Shown here piece by piece: positions 33,217 through 40,219 of a stretch of 64,000 bases of DNA. How positions within the stretch are numbered: the stretch's first letter is position 1; each line of letters starts with the position of its first letter. The notes under the pieces were generated by a model. The model was not told where the DNA came from, searched no databases, and saw only the letters and a program-made list of their open reading frames with translations. This DNA is from Phosphoribacter sp037045045 (lineage in GTDB: Bacteria > Actinomycetota > Actinomycetes > Actinomycetales > Dermatophilaceae). The position numbers and the translations under genes are program-made. Location: contig JBAOHL010000003.1 in assembly GCA_037045045.1 (NCBI GenBank), positions 248,001 to 312,000 on the forward strand. The letters are read 5' to 3'.

Positions 33217-34431
33217 ATGACCGCACCCGTCCAGCGCCACCACCTGCCAGACATCGCGTTGCCGCCGACCTGGGTCATGGCCGCCGTCCTCGTCGCGGTC
33301 GCGGCGAACCTGCGCAGCGCGATGGCCAGCGTCCCGCCGCTCGTCGAGGCGATCACCCGCGATCTCGGCCTGTCCAACGCCGCCGCCGGCGCGCTGACCA
33401 CCCTGCCGGTGCTGTGCATGGGGGTGTTCGCCCCCGCGGCGCAATGGCTCAGCGCGCGGATCGGCGCCGTCCAGTCGGTGCTCGCCGCGACCGTCTGCGT
33501 CGGGCTCGGGTCGTTCGCCCGCCTCTGGGGCGGCAACGTCGCCGTCCTGTATGCCGCGACGTTCGTCGCCGGGGTCGGCATCGCCGTCGCCGGGGCCCTG
33601 CTGCCGCGGCTCGTCAAGACGCTGTTCCCGCCGGAGCGTTCCGGGACGATCACCGGGCTGTACATGTTCGCGATGATGGGCGGAGCCACGGCGTCGGCGG
33701 CGCTCGCCGTGCCGCTGGCCGACCGGCTCGGCTCGTGGCAAGCCTCGCTCGCGTCGTGGTCGATCCTCGCCCTCGTCGGGGCCGCCGCCTGGGCCCCGTT
33801 CACGCTGACCAGCCAACGCGCCCGCTCAGCCCTGCCGCCGCCGGCCGAGCGGATGGCCCTGCCGTGGCGGCATCCGACGGCACTGTTGCTCGCGGCATAC
33901 CTCACCGTGCAGTCGTGGGAGTTCTACTCCTCGCTGGCCTGGGTGTCGCCGACCTTCGTCGGACAGGGGTGGGCACGGGCGCAGGCCGGCTATCTGCTCT
34001 CGGCGTTCTCGCTGGCCCAGCTCGTCTCGGGGTTGCTCGGGCCGATCCTCGCCGACCGGGTCCGCGACCGGCGGGCGCTGCTGCTGCCGACGTCGGCGCT
34101 GGCGACGGCGGGGATGCTCGGGATGTGGCTCGCGCCGACCGCGGCTCCGTGGGGATGGGTCGTCGTCCTCGGCCTCGGGCAAGGGGCGGCCTTCTCGGTC
34201 GGCCTCGTCCTGCTTGTCGACTTCGCCGCGAGCCCGGCCGCTAGCGGGCGGCTCACCGCGATGTGCTTCTTCGTCAGCTATTCGCTGGCCTCGGTGGGCC
34301 CGTTCGTCATGGGAGCCGTCCGAGACGTCACCGGCGGGTTCCCCGCGGTGTGGGCCAGCCTCGCCGCGATCATGGCCGTCCAACTCACCCTTGCGATGCT
34401 CTTGCGCCCCGGCCTTGCGCGTACCCCGTGA
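33217..34431 (+). CDS. MFS transporter, CynX/NimT-like
   Basis: 404 residues with about 12 hydrophobic segments. The start AAVLVAVAANLRSAMASVPPLVE followed by AAAGALTTLPVLCMGVFAP is typical of the CynX/NimT (cyanate/nitroimidazole) MFS family, whose substrates are mostly unknown. The ATG at 33217 was chosen over 33151, since the first 22 codons are Arg-rich and not membrane-like. It is followed after 14 bases by a universal-stress-type gene and may share its transcript. Confidence 0.82.
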   Translation: MTAPVQRHHLPDIALPPTWVMAAVLVAVAANLRSAMASVPPLVEAITRDLGLSNAAAGALTTLPVLCMGVFAPAAQWLSARIGAVQSVLAATVCVGLGSFARLWGGNVAVLYAATFVAGVGIAVAGALLPRLVKTLFPPERSGTITGLYMFAMMGGATASAALAVPLADRLGSWQASLASWSILALVGAAAWAPFTLTSQRARSALPPPAERMALPWRHPTALLLAAYLTVQSWEFYSSLAWVSPTFVGQGWARAQAGYLLSAFSLAQLVSGLLGPILADRVRDRRALLLPTSALATAGMLGMWLAPTAAPWGWVVVLGLGQGAAFSVGLVLLVDFAASPAASGRLTAMCFFVSYSLASVGPFVMGAVRDVTGGFPAVWASLAAIMAVQLTLAMLLRPGLARTP

Positions 34432-34445
34432 CACCTGGAGACGCT

Positions 34446-34994
34446 ATGCCCCCTCCCGCCGCCGTTCCGCCCCAGCCCGATCCGTCGCGGCTCACCGACT
34501 TCGCCGGCCATCCCGTAGTCGTGGGCGTGGTCCCCGGGCAACCGCCGCTCGTTGCCCTCACCGCAACATCGCTGGCCCGGGCCACCGGGGCGCCGACCGT
34601 CTACTTCGCCTACGTCGACCCGGCCCGGTTCACCGAGCAGGAGAACCCCGACGGCACGGTGCTCCATCAGGCCGTCGACCCCGACCTTGCCGACGACGGG
34701 TGGCTCGCCACCGAGCAGGCCCTCCTTGCCCAGGTCGGCGCGGCGATGGCCGACACGGACCAGCCCTGGCAGTTGCGCTACCTCGCCGGCCGCACCGACC
34801 GAGCCCTGACCCACCTGGCCCGTGCCGTCGACGCCGCGAGCTTCGTCGTCGGCACCCACCTCGGCCGCCACCACCGGATCGGGGACTTCCTCAACCGCTC
34901 GGTCGCGGTCCAGCTCGCCCATCGGCAGCACCGGCCCGTGCTGGTCGTCCCGCTCGAGGTCGTCGACTGGCACGATCGGGCGCCGTGGGAGTGA
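34446..34994 (+). CDS. Universal stress protein family member
   Basis: 182 residues. The fold pattern VVVGVVPGQPPLVALTATSLARATG, YVDPARF, LRYLAGRTDRALTHLARAVDAASFVVGTHLG and RPVLVVPL resembles a single UspA domain, including the G-2X-G-9X-G(S/T)-type end in altered form (GTHLGRHHRIGDFLNRSVA). ATP binding is uncertain. It lies between the MFS gene and the fluoride channel pair, all on the plus strand. Confidence 0.75.
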   Translation: MPPPAAVPPQPDPSRLTDFAGHPVVVGVVPGQPPLVALTATSLARATGAPTVYFAYVDPARFTEQENPDGTVLHQAVDPDLADDGWLATEQALLAQVGAAMADTDQPWQLRYLAGRTDRALTHLARAVDAASFVVGTHLGRHHRIGDFLNRSVAVQLAHRQHRPVLVVPLEVVDWHDRAPWE

Positions 34995-35028
34995 GCGCGT
35001 CGACCGGCATCCGCACCCGGACGGCGCC

Positions 35029-35469
35029 GTGACCGGCGCCCGCACCGGGGCGCCGTCGGCCCGGCCGGCGCAGCGCGATCCCCTGCTGCTCGGGCTCGTC
35101 CTGCTCGGTGGGACCGCCGGGACCTGTGTCCGAGCGCTCCTCGAGGATGCCGTGCCGGCAGCATCCGGCGGGTGGCCGTGGGCGACCTTCGCCATCAACC
35201 TCAGCGGCGCGCTCGTGCTCGGGGTGCTGCTCGCGGTGCTGGCCCGCGGCGGCCCCGACCAGGGCTGGCGGCGCCGGGTGCGCCTCGGCGCCGGCACCGG
35301 GTTCCTCGGCGGGTACACGACGTACAGCACCTTCGCCGTCGAGATCACCCGGCTGGCCTGGCCCACGGCGATCGGCTATTCCCTGGCCACGGTGCTGCTC
35401 GGCGCGTTGGCCGCCTGGCTCGGTGCCGCCGCGGTCCGACGGATCCCCCGCGGGGAGTCGGCGCCGTGA
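35029..35469 (+). CDS. crcB: Fluoride channel subunit CrcB/Fluc (first of pair)
   Basis: 146 residues with four helices. Motifs are LGGTAGTCVRALLE, TFAINLSGALVLGVLLAVL (channel Asn) and GTGFLGGYTTYSTFAVE, the central Na+/fluoride-track segment. Fluc channels are dual-topology dimers that expel fluoride; in many Gram-positive bacteria two adjacent genes encode oppositely oriented halves. Start GTG at 35029, and the stop overlaps the second gene (GTGA). The N-terminus is about 20 residues longer than usual. Confidence 0.92.
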   Translation: MTGARTGAPSARPAQRDPLLLGLVLLGGTAGTCVRALLEDAVPAASGGWPWATFAINLSGALVLGVLLAVLARGGPDQGWRRRVRLGAGTGFLGGYTTYSTFAVEITRLAWPTAIGYSLATVLLGALAAWLGAAAVRRIPRGESAP

Positions 35470-35843
35470 CCCTGCTGCTGCTCTCGCTCGCCGGCGGGCT
35501 CGGGGCGCTGGCCCGGTTCGTCCTCGACGCCGCGGTCAACCGGCGCACCCACCGCACCCTGCCCCTGGGCACGCTTGTCATCAACGTCTCGGGGTCGCTG
35601 CTGCTCGGGCTGCTCGCCGGTTGGGCCGCCGGCGCGGCCGCTGGGCTCGTGCCGGCGCTCAAGACCGTGGTCGGGACGGGTTTCTGCGGGGGGTACACGA
35701 CGTTCAGCACGGCCTCGGTCGAGACGGCGCGGTTGTTCGCCGCCGACGGGCCCACCCTCGCCGGCGGGTATGCCGCGCTGACGCTCGTCGGCTCGACGGC
35801 CGCCGCTGCCCTCGGGCTGTGGCTCGGCGGGGCCCTCGCCTGA
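35466..35843 (+). CDS. crcB: Fluoride channel subunit CrcB/Fluc (second of pair)
   Basis: 125 residues, the standard length. LAGGLGALARFVLDAAV, TLVINVSGSLLLGLLAG and GTGFCGGYTTFSTASVETARL mark the family. With the overlapping upstream gene it should form a heterodimeric, antiparallel fluoride channel. No fluoride riboswitch was recognised upstream of the pair. Confidence 0.93.
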   Translation: MTLLLLSLAGGLGALARFVLDAAVNRRTHRTLPLGTLVINVSGSLLLGLLAGWAAGAAAGLVPALKTVVGTGFCGGYTTFSTASVETARLFAADGPTLAGGYAALTLVGSTAAAALGLWLGGALA

Positions 35844-35920
35844 GTGGAGCGGCCGGCACGTGCGGCGTCGGGGCGAGCCTCCGGTCGGCGCTGCGCCTGA
35901 GGGCTTGGTGGGGCCGTCGC

Positions 35921-36376
35921 CTAACTCTGCTCGGACGCCTCGCCGAGGGCCTGGATCAACGCGGCCAGCCGCGAGGCCTCGGCGACCGAGCGCGGGCCGT
36001 CGGCACGCTGGATCCCCATGACGGCGACGGTGTCGGTGTCGCTGAGCTCGAGGGTCGGCCACGGCATACCGTGCCCGAACTGCATGCCGACGATGTGCGC
36101 CCAGGGCAGGCGGCGGGTGAGGAAGAGGTTGCGCACGAGCAGGTCTTCGCGGGTGGGCACGGCGCGAATCGTCGCGTAACGCCAGAACACCGCGGCAAGC
36201 ACCCAGCCGATCGAGGCGAGGAAGAACCGGTCCCCCGCGCCCCATTGCATGACCGTGTTGTCGGGGATGAACATCCCGATGAAGGTGAAGACGACGATCA
36301 CCGCGACGGCCAGGCCGGTCGCGACGAGGCGGCCCCGGCGGGGTCGGAACACCTCGAACGGGTCGGTGTCGCTCAC
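35921..36376 (-). CDS. PH-domain (bPH6-like) membrane protein
   Basis: 151 residues: an N-terminal cytoplasmic tail, two transmembrane helices (VATGLAVAVIVVFTFIGMFI and FFLASIGWVLAAVFWRY), then a bacterial PH-like domain starting AVPTREDLLVRNLFLTRRLPWAHIVGMQF. This small protein follows hisG in many actinobacteria; its role is unknown. Start GTG at 36376 overlaps the hisG stop by four bases; an alternative GTG lies three codons upstream. Confidence 0.82.
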   Translation of the reverse strand: MSDTDPFEVFRPRRGRLVATGLAVAVIVVFTFIGMFIPDNTVMQWGAGDRFFLASIGWVLAAVFWRYATIRAVPTREDLLVRNLFLTRRLPWAHIVGMQFGHGMPWPTLELSDTDTVAVMGIQRADGPRSVAEASRLAALIQALGEASEQS

Positions 36377-37218
36377 AGTCGACACGCCGCGATGTCGGTG
36401 ACGAGGATGGCCCGGGCGCCCAGGTCGTACAGCTCGTCCATGACCCGGTTGGTCTGGCGGCGCGGGACCATCGACCGCACTGCGACCCAGGACGGATCCT
36501 GCAGCGGGGAGACGGTCGGCGACTCCAGGCCCGGGGTGATCGCACAGGCGGCCTCGGCGAGGTCGACGGGGACGTCGTAGTCCATCATCACGTATTCGCG
36601 GGCGGTGACGACTCCCTGCAGCCGCCGACGCAACACGCCGGCGCCGTTGTCCTCGGGCACCGACGCCCGGCGGATGAGCACCGCCTCGGACTGCAGGATC
36701 GGCTCGCCGAAAACCTCGAGCCCCTGGTTGCGCAGGGTCGCCCCGGTCTCGACGACGTCGGCGATGACGTCGGCCACCCCGAGGGTGATGGCCGTCTCGA
36801 CCGCGCCGTCGAGGCGCACCACGGTGGCTGCCACCCCGGCGGCGGCCAGGTGCGCGGCGACCAGACCCGGATAGCTCGTCGCCACCCGCTGGCCCGCGAC
36901 GTCGGCGACGGTGCGCGCGGCGCCGGCGGGCGCGGCATACCGGAAGGTCGAACGGCCGAACCCGAGCGGCATGACCTCGACGGCCGGGCTGGCGGAATCG
37001 AGCAGCAGGTCGCGGCCGGTGATGCCGGCGTCGACGGTGCCCGAGCCCACGTAGATGGCGATGTCGCGGGGGCGCAGGTAGAAGAACTCGACGTCGTGCT
37101 CGACGTCGACGACGACGAGTTCCTTGCTGTCGCGGCGCACCTGATAGCCGGCCTCGCGGAGCATCTCCACGGCGGCCTCGGACAGGGAGCCCTTGTTGGG
37201 CACGGCGATTCGCAGCAT
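36373..37218 (-). CDS. hisG: ATP phosphoribosyltransferase, long form
   Basis: First step of histidine synthesis: joins ATP and PRPP. The 281 residues match the long, HisZ-independent form with a C-terminal ACT-like regulatory domain that binds histidine. Motifs are LRIAVPNKGSLSEAAVEML, GSGTVDAGITGRD, RVATSYPGLVAAHL, DGAVETAITLGVADVIADVVETG and, in the regulatory part, PGLESPTVSPLQDPSWVAVRS. It starts 12 bases after hisE, and its stop overlaps the PH-domain gene. Confidence 0.97.
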   Translation of the reverse strand: MLRIAVPNKGSLSEAAVEMLREAGYQVRRDSKELVVVDVEHDVEFFYLRPRDIAIYVGSGTVDAGITGRDLLLDSASPAVEVMPLGFGRSTFRYAAPAGAARTVADVAGQRVATSYPGLVAAHLAAAGVAATVVRLDGAVETAITLGVADVIADVVETGATLRNQGLEVFGEPILQSEAVLIRRASVPEDNGAGVLRRRLQGVVTAREYVMMDYDVPVDLAEAACAITPGLESPTVSPLQDPSWVAVRSMVPRRQTNRVMDELYDLGARAILVTDIAACRL

Positions 37219-37230
37219 GTGGTGGTCCGG

Positions 37231-37494
37231 TCAGAGGTGGGCGTAGACGTCGTCGAGGGTGAGGCCGCGGGCGATCATGAGCACCTGCAGGTGGTACAGC
37301 AGTTGACTGATCTCCTGCGCGGCACGCTCGGGCGACTCGTACTCGGCGGCCATCCACACCTCGGCGGCCTCCTCGATGACCTTCTTGCCGATCGCGTGGA
37401 CCCCGGCGTCCAGGGCGGCGACGGTGCCCGACCCGGCCGGCCGGTTGGCCGCCCGGTCGGTCAGCTCGGCGAACAGCGCCTCGAACGTCTTCAC
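37231..37494 (-). CDS. hisE: Phosphoribosyl-ATP pyrophosphatase
   Basis: Second step of histidine synthesis: hydrolyses phosphoribosyl-ATP to phosphoribosyl-AMP. The 87 residues (VKTFEALFAELTDRAANRP at the start) contain AALDAGVHAIGKKVIEEAAEVWMAA and the Mg-binding EISQLLYHLQVLM of the MazG-like fold. I chose the GTG at 37494; the frame to 37632 runs through a palindromic repeat and is not conserved. It heads the hisE-hisG-PH operon. Confidence 0.96.
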   Translation of the reverse strand: MKTFEALFAELTDRAANRPAGSGTVAALDAGVHAIGKKVIEEAAEVWMAAEYESPERAAQEISQLLYHLQVLMIARGLTLDDVYAHL

Positions 37495-37594
37495 GAGGGG
37501 ACAGCCTACCGAGGCAGTCGGATGGTCCCCGCAGGGTGGCACCGGGCGTGGGCCACGCCCGTATGCCGTCGCCACTCCAGATCCCCGGGGCAGC

Positions 37595-37634
37595 GTGTGG
37601 CAGAACGCGCGGTATAGCGCGCGTTCTGCCACAC
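37595..37634. repeat. Long palindrome upstream of hisE
   Basis: Arms GTGTGGCAGAACGCGC (37595-37610) and GCGCGTTCTGCCACAC (37619-37634) are perfect 16-base reverse complements around an 8-base centre (GGTATAGC). It lies about 100 bases before the hisE start. It could be a dispersed REP-like element, a terminator acting in both directions or an operator for the his genes. The sequence alone does not decide. Confidence 0.6.
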
Positions 37635-37713
37635 GAACGCCGGAGTCGGCTGGACCTGCTGGACCCGCTCGGCTGGTTTTGGGGCTGGCGTGTCGCGAGA
37701 GCGCTCAGCACGC

Positions 37714-37752
37714 ATGCCGTCCGCCCGCCCCACCTGCCCGGGCGGACGGCAT
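37714..37752 (-). terminator. Hairpin downstream of ribM
   Basis: Arms ATGCCGTCCGCCCG (37714-37727) and CGGGCGGACGGCAT (37739-37752) form a perfect 14-bp stem with an 11-base loop, 44 bases past the ribM stop. It is a probable transcription terminator or RNA-stability stem. There is no T-run. The outer arm is part of a CGGCATAC octamer. Confidence 0.6.
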
Positions 37753-37796
37753 ACGCGGCTCGGTGGGGACGCCTCGCCGAACGAGCGCCGGGACGG

Positions 37797-38555
37797 TCAG
37801 GCCGCCGCGGAGGCCTTCTGCGGCTCGGCGCCCTCGTGCTCGGCCCGGGTCGCCTTGACCCACTGGCTGAAGCCGTAGAGGACGAAGAAGCCGTAGAACG
37901 TGTACATCACGGCGGTCGGGACATACCCGGTGGCGAAGCCCATGGGCACTCCGACGAGGTCGACGGCGATCCAGCACAGCCAGAACTCGTTCCAGCCGCG
38001 GGCCATCGCGTAGGTCGCGATCATCGACCCGACGAAGATCCACGCGTCGCACCAGAAGTACCACCACTGGGGCGTCCAATAGGGGTTGGGCGCGAGGTTG
38101 GTGAGGTACACGAAGACCTGGTGTGCCACGACGGTGCCGGCGATCCACAGGCCGGCCAGGGCAAGGCGCTCGCCGGTGCTCGCCCACCGCGGGGTGATGG
38201 CCGGCGCGTCGGCCGCGACCCCGCGCGAGCGGCGGATCTGGTTCCAGCACCACCAGCCGTACACGCTCGTCGCGAAGAGGAACACCTGCCGCCCGGACTG
38301 ACCGAACAGCGGCACCCGCGAGTCGGCACCGAAGGCCGCGCCGATGTAGACGAAGAAGAGCATGACGTTGGCGACGATGCCGATGGGCCAGGCCCAGACC
38401 CGCCGCTTCATGCCGTACCAGGCCGACACGACGCCGATGAGTACGCCGACGAGTTCGAGCCAGTGCAGCTGGTAGGCCCCGATGGGGATGGCGGCGTCGA
38501 TGAGCCGCTGGAAGATGTTCTGCGTGTCGTCGACCGCAGCGGTGAGAGTTGTCAT
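37797..38555 (-). CDS. ribM: PnuC-like riboflavin transporter
   Basis: 252 residues with about seven hydrophobic helices of the PnuC family: WLELVGVLIGVVSAWYGMKRRVWAWPIGIV at the start, then FVYIGAAFGADSRV, FATSVYGWWCWNQIRRSRG and PYWTPQWWYFWCDAWIFVGS. PnuC proteins normally take up nicotinamide riboside. Members under an FMN riboswitch in actinobacteria (RibM/PnuX) import riboflavin, and such a riboswitch lies directly upstream here. The ATG at 38555 was chosen; 38585 is an alternative. No other rib gene is in the window. Confidence 0.9.
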   Translation of the reverse strand: MTTLTAAVDDTQNIFQRLIDAAIPIGAYQLHWLELVGVLIGVVSAWYGMKRRVWAWPIGIVANVMLFFVYIGAAFGADSRVPLFGQSGRQVFLFATSVYGWWCWNQIRRSRGVAADAPAITPRWASTGERLALAGLWIAGTVVAHQVFVYLTNLAPNPYWTPQWWYFWCDAWIFVGSMIATYAMARGWNEFWLCWIAVDLVGVPMGFATGYVPTAVMYTFYGFFVLYGFSQWVKATRAEHEGAEPQKASAAA

Positions 38556-38667
38556 CTGTGGTGTTCGTCCTCGAATTCGTGCCAACAGGGACGAACTCCG
38601 GGGACCAACCTCGGCACGCCGAGCCCGGTGCCGCGACGCGGCATACCGGGGCGCGGAGCGCCTCGAC

Positions 38668-38792
38668 CGTGCTTCCTACCATCCGGACTTTCACCGTCGG
38701 TCCTGGAGTTCCACCAGGTCAACCGGCCGCTGGCTGCGGCCGGGTCGCGGACTGTCACCGCCGGTTCGGAGTTACACCGACCCCGGAGCACG
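38668..38792 (-). promoter_or_regulatory. FMN riboswitch (RFN element)
   Basis: Read on the minus strand, the element runs from P1 CGTGCTCC (38792 downwards) through GGGGTCGGTGTAACTCCG, AACCGGCGGTGACAGTCCGC, GACCCGGCC, CTGGTGGAACTCCAGGACCG and ACGGTGAAAGTCCGGATGG to the closing AGCACG (38668). All conserved RFN blocks are present in order. It controls ribM 113 bases downstream. In between, GTATGCCGCGTCGCGGCAC and CTCGGCGTGCCGAG can form hairpins that may serve as the expression platform. FMN should switch transport off. Confidence 0.95.
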
Positions 38793-38870
38793 TGCTCTCG
38801 AGTGTATGCCGTCCGGGCGCCTGCCGGCTGCGCCCTGCGTCACGCCGGCCCGGGCCGGCTGATGGGCCGC

Positions 38871-39536
38871 TCAGACCGCCGGATGGGCGTGGCGCATGAC
38901 CAGCGCCCGGAGTTCGTCGACCCGCTCGGCGGCGTCGACCGCGGAGAACACCGCCGAACCGGCGACGAAGACGTCCGCTCCGGCCTCGGCACACGCCTCG
39001 ATGGTGTCGGCGCCGACCCCGCCGTCGACCTGGATCCAGACCTGGCCGCCGTGCCGGCGCACCGACTCGCGGACCGCGGCGACCTTGGGTAGCTGGTCGG
39101 CCATGAACGCCTGCCCGCCGAATCCTGGCTCGACGGTCATGACGAGGACCATGTCGAGCTCGGGCAGCAACTGCTCGTACGGAGCCCAGGGGGTGCGCGG
39201 CTTTAGCGCCATCCCCACCCGGGCGCCGGCGGCACGGACTCGGCGGGCCAGGCCTTGTGGGTCGGCCGCCGCCTCGACGTGGAAGGTCACCGACCCGGCT
39301 CCGGCCTCGGCGTAACCCGGGGCCCAGCGGTCCGGGTCCTCGATCATCAGGTGGCAGTCGATCGGCAGCGGGCTGACCCGCAGCAGCGCCTCGACGACGG
39401 GCAGGCCCATCGTGAGGTTGGGGACGAAGTGGTTGTCCATGACGTCGACATGGGCCCAGTCGGCGTTACGGACCGCCTCGAGCTCGTCCTGCAGGTTGGC
39501 GAAGTCGGCCGAGAGGATGCTCGGGGAGATCAGCAC
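38871..39536 (-). CDS. rpe: Ribulose-phosphate 3-epimerase
   Basis: Interconverts ribulose 5-phosphate and xylulose 5-phosphate in the pentose phosphate pathway; a metal-dependent TIM barrel. The 221 residues contain ISPSILSADFANLQDEL, HVDVMDNHFVPNLTMG, IDCHLMIEDPDRW, VMTVEPGFGGQAFM and QVDGGVGADTIEACAEAGADVFVAGSA. I took the GTG at 39536 (VLISPSILS), which fits the family N-terminus. In many actinobacteria rpe neighbours riboflavin genes, and here ribM with its riboswitch follows downstream. Confidence 0.96.
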   Translation of the reverse strand: MLISPSILSADFANLQDELEAVRNADWAHVDVMDNHFVPNLTMGLPVVEALLRVSPLPIDCHLMIEDPDRWAPGYAEAGAGSVTFHVEAAADPQGLARRVRAAGARVGMALKPRTPWAPYEQLLPELDMVLVMTVEPGFGGQAFMADQLPKVAAVRESVRRHGGQVWIQVDGGVGADTIEACAEAGADVFVAGSAVFSAVDAAERVDELRALVMRHAHPAV

Positions 39537-39591
39537 ACCCGCCAGCGTAACGGCGGACCGGTGCCCACCGAGCCCAGCCGAACCACGCGGC

Positions 39592-39607
39592 ATACCCCTA
39601 GGGGTAT
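39592..39607 (+). promoter_or_regulatory. CsoR/CstR-type operator overlapping a promoter
   Basis: ATACCCCTAGGGGTAT is a perfect 16-bp palindrome of the form bound by CsoR-family repressors (copper-sensing CsoR, persulfide-sensing CstR). It overlaps a TATAAG -10 element (39605-39610) reading towards the rhodanese lipoprotein gene. Because the gene is a rhodanese, a persulfide sensor is the better guess. No csoR/cstR gene lies in the window. Confidence 0.75.
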
Positions 39608-39687
39608 AAGCTGGCGCGGGTCTCGTCCATGACCGTCGTCCAGGCGACCACCACGACGAGCCGGCCCCCACCACAGGAGAGCACCTC

Positions 39688-40140
39688 ATGCGCGCCACCC
39701 GCCGCGCGGCGTCCCTCACCGCCGCCACCGCCGCCGTCCTCGCCCTCGCCGTCGCGGGGTGTTCGAGCAGCGCCGGGCCCGGGAACGTGTCCACGGCGAG
39801 CGCTGCCGTCGCGGCGCCGACCAACGGAGCCGAACTCGACGCCGCCGGGTTTGCCGCCGCTATGAAACGCCCGGGAACCGTCGTGCTCGACGTGCGCACC
39901 CCCGGCGAGTTCGCCGCCGGACACCTCGCCGGCGCCGTCAACATCGATGTCGAGGCCCCGGACTTCCGCACCAGGGTCGCGGGTCTGGCCAAGGACGTCC
40001 CATATGCCGTGTACTGCCGCAGCGGAAACCGCTCCGGTACCGCCCTGTCGGTGATGGGCAGTCTCGGCTTCACGAGCACCTACCACCTCGGTGGCGGCAT
40101 CACCGCATGGACGAACGCCGGTGGCGCCGTCGTGAAGTGA
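39688..40140 (+). CDS. Rhodanese-domain lipoprotein
   Basis: 150 residues: a signal peptide with lipobox LAVAGC (Cys near 26), a short Ser/Ala tether, then a single rhodanese domain with VVLDVRTPGEFAAGHLAGAVNIDV and the active-site loop VYCRSGNRSGTALSV, whose Cys carries the persulfide. It should act on the outer face of the membrane in sulfur transfer or detoxification. Start ATG at 39688 with AGGAGAG upstream; the promoter carries a CsoR/CstR-type operator. It stands alone between rpe and rsmB. Confidence 0.92.
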   Translation: MRATRRAASLTAATAAVLALAVAGCSSSAGPGNVSTASAAVAAPTNGAELDAAGFAAAMKRPGTVVLDVRTPGEFAAGHLAGAVNIDVEAPDFRTRVAGLAKDVPYAVYCRSGNRSGTALSVMGSLGFTSTYHLGGGITAWTNAGGAVVK

Positions 40141-40219
40141 CGCGCGCACGCGGCTGCGGACGCTACGCCGTCGTCGAGCAGGTTGCACCGCAACGGGGTG
40201 AGGTCGAGCAGGCCGGCCA

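Larger units (their letters stand above)
37495..37796. other. Gene-free interval between hisE and ribM
   Basis: About 300 bases hold two palindromes (listed) and presumably the hisE promoter. Short open frames here are interrupted by the palindromes and have no recognisable product. Confidence 0.7.

Noticed and set aside
35029..35843. Fluoride riboswitch before the crcB pair
   Set aside because: The genes start directly after a universal-stress-type gene, and I could not identify the conserved riboswitch core.
37797..38555. Nicotinamide riboside transporter PnuC
   Set aside because: The fold fits, but the FMN riboswitch directly upstream makes riboflavin the more likely substrate.
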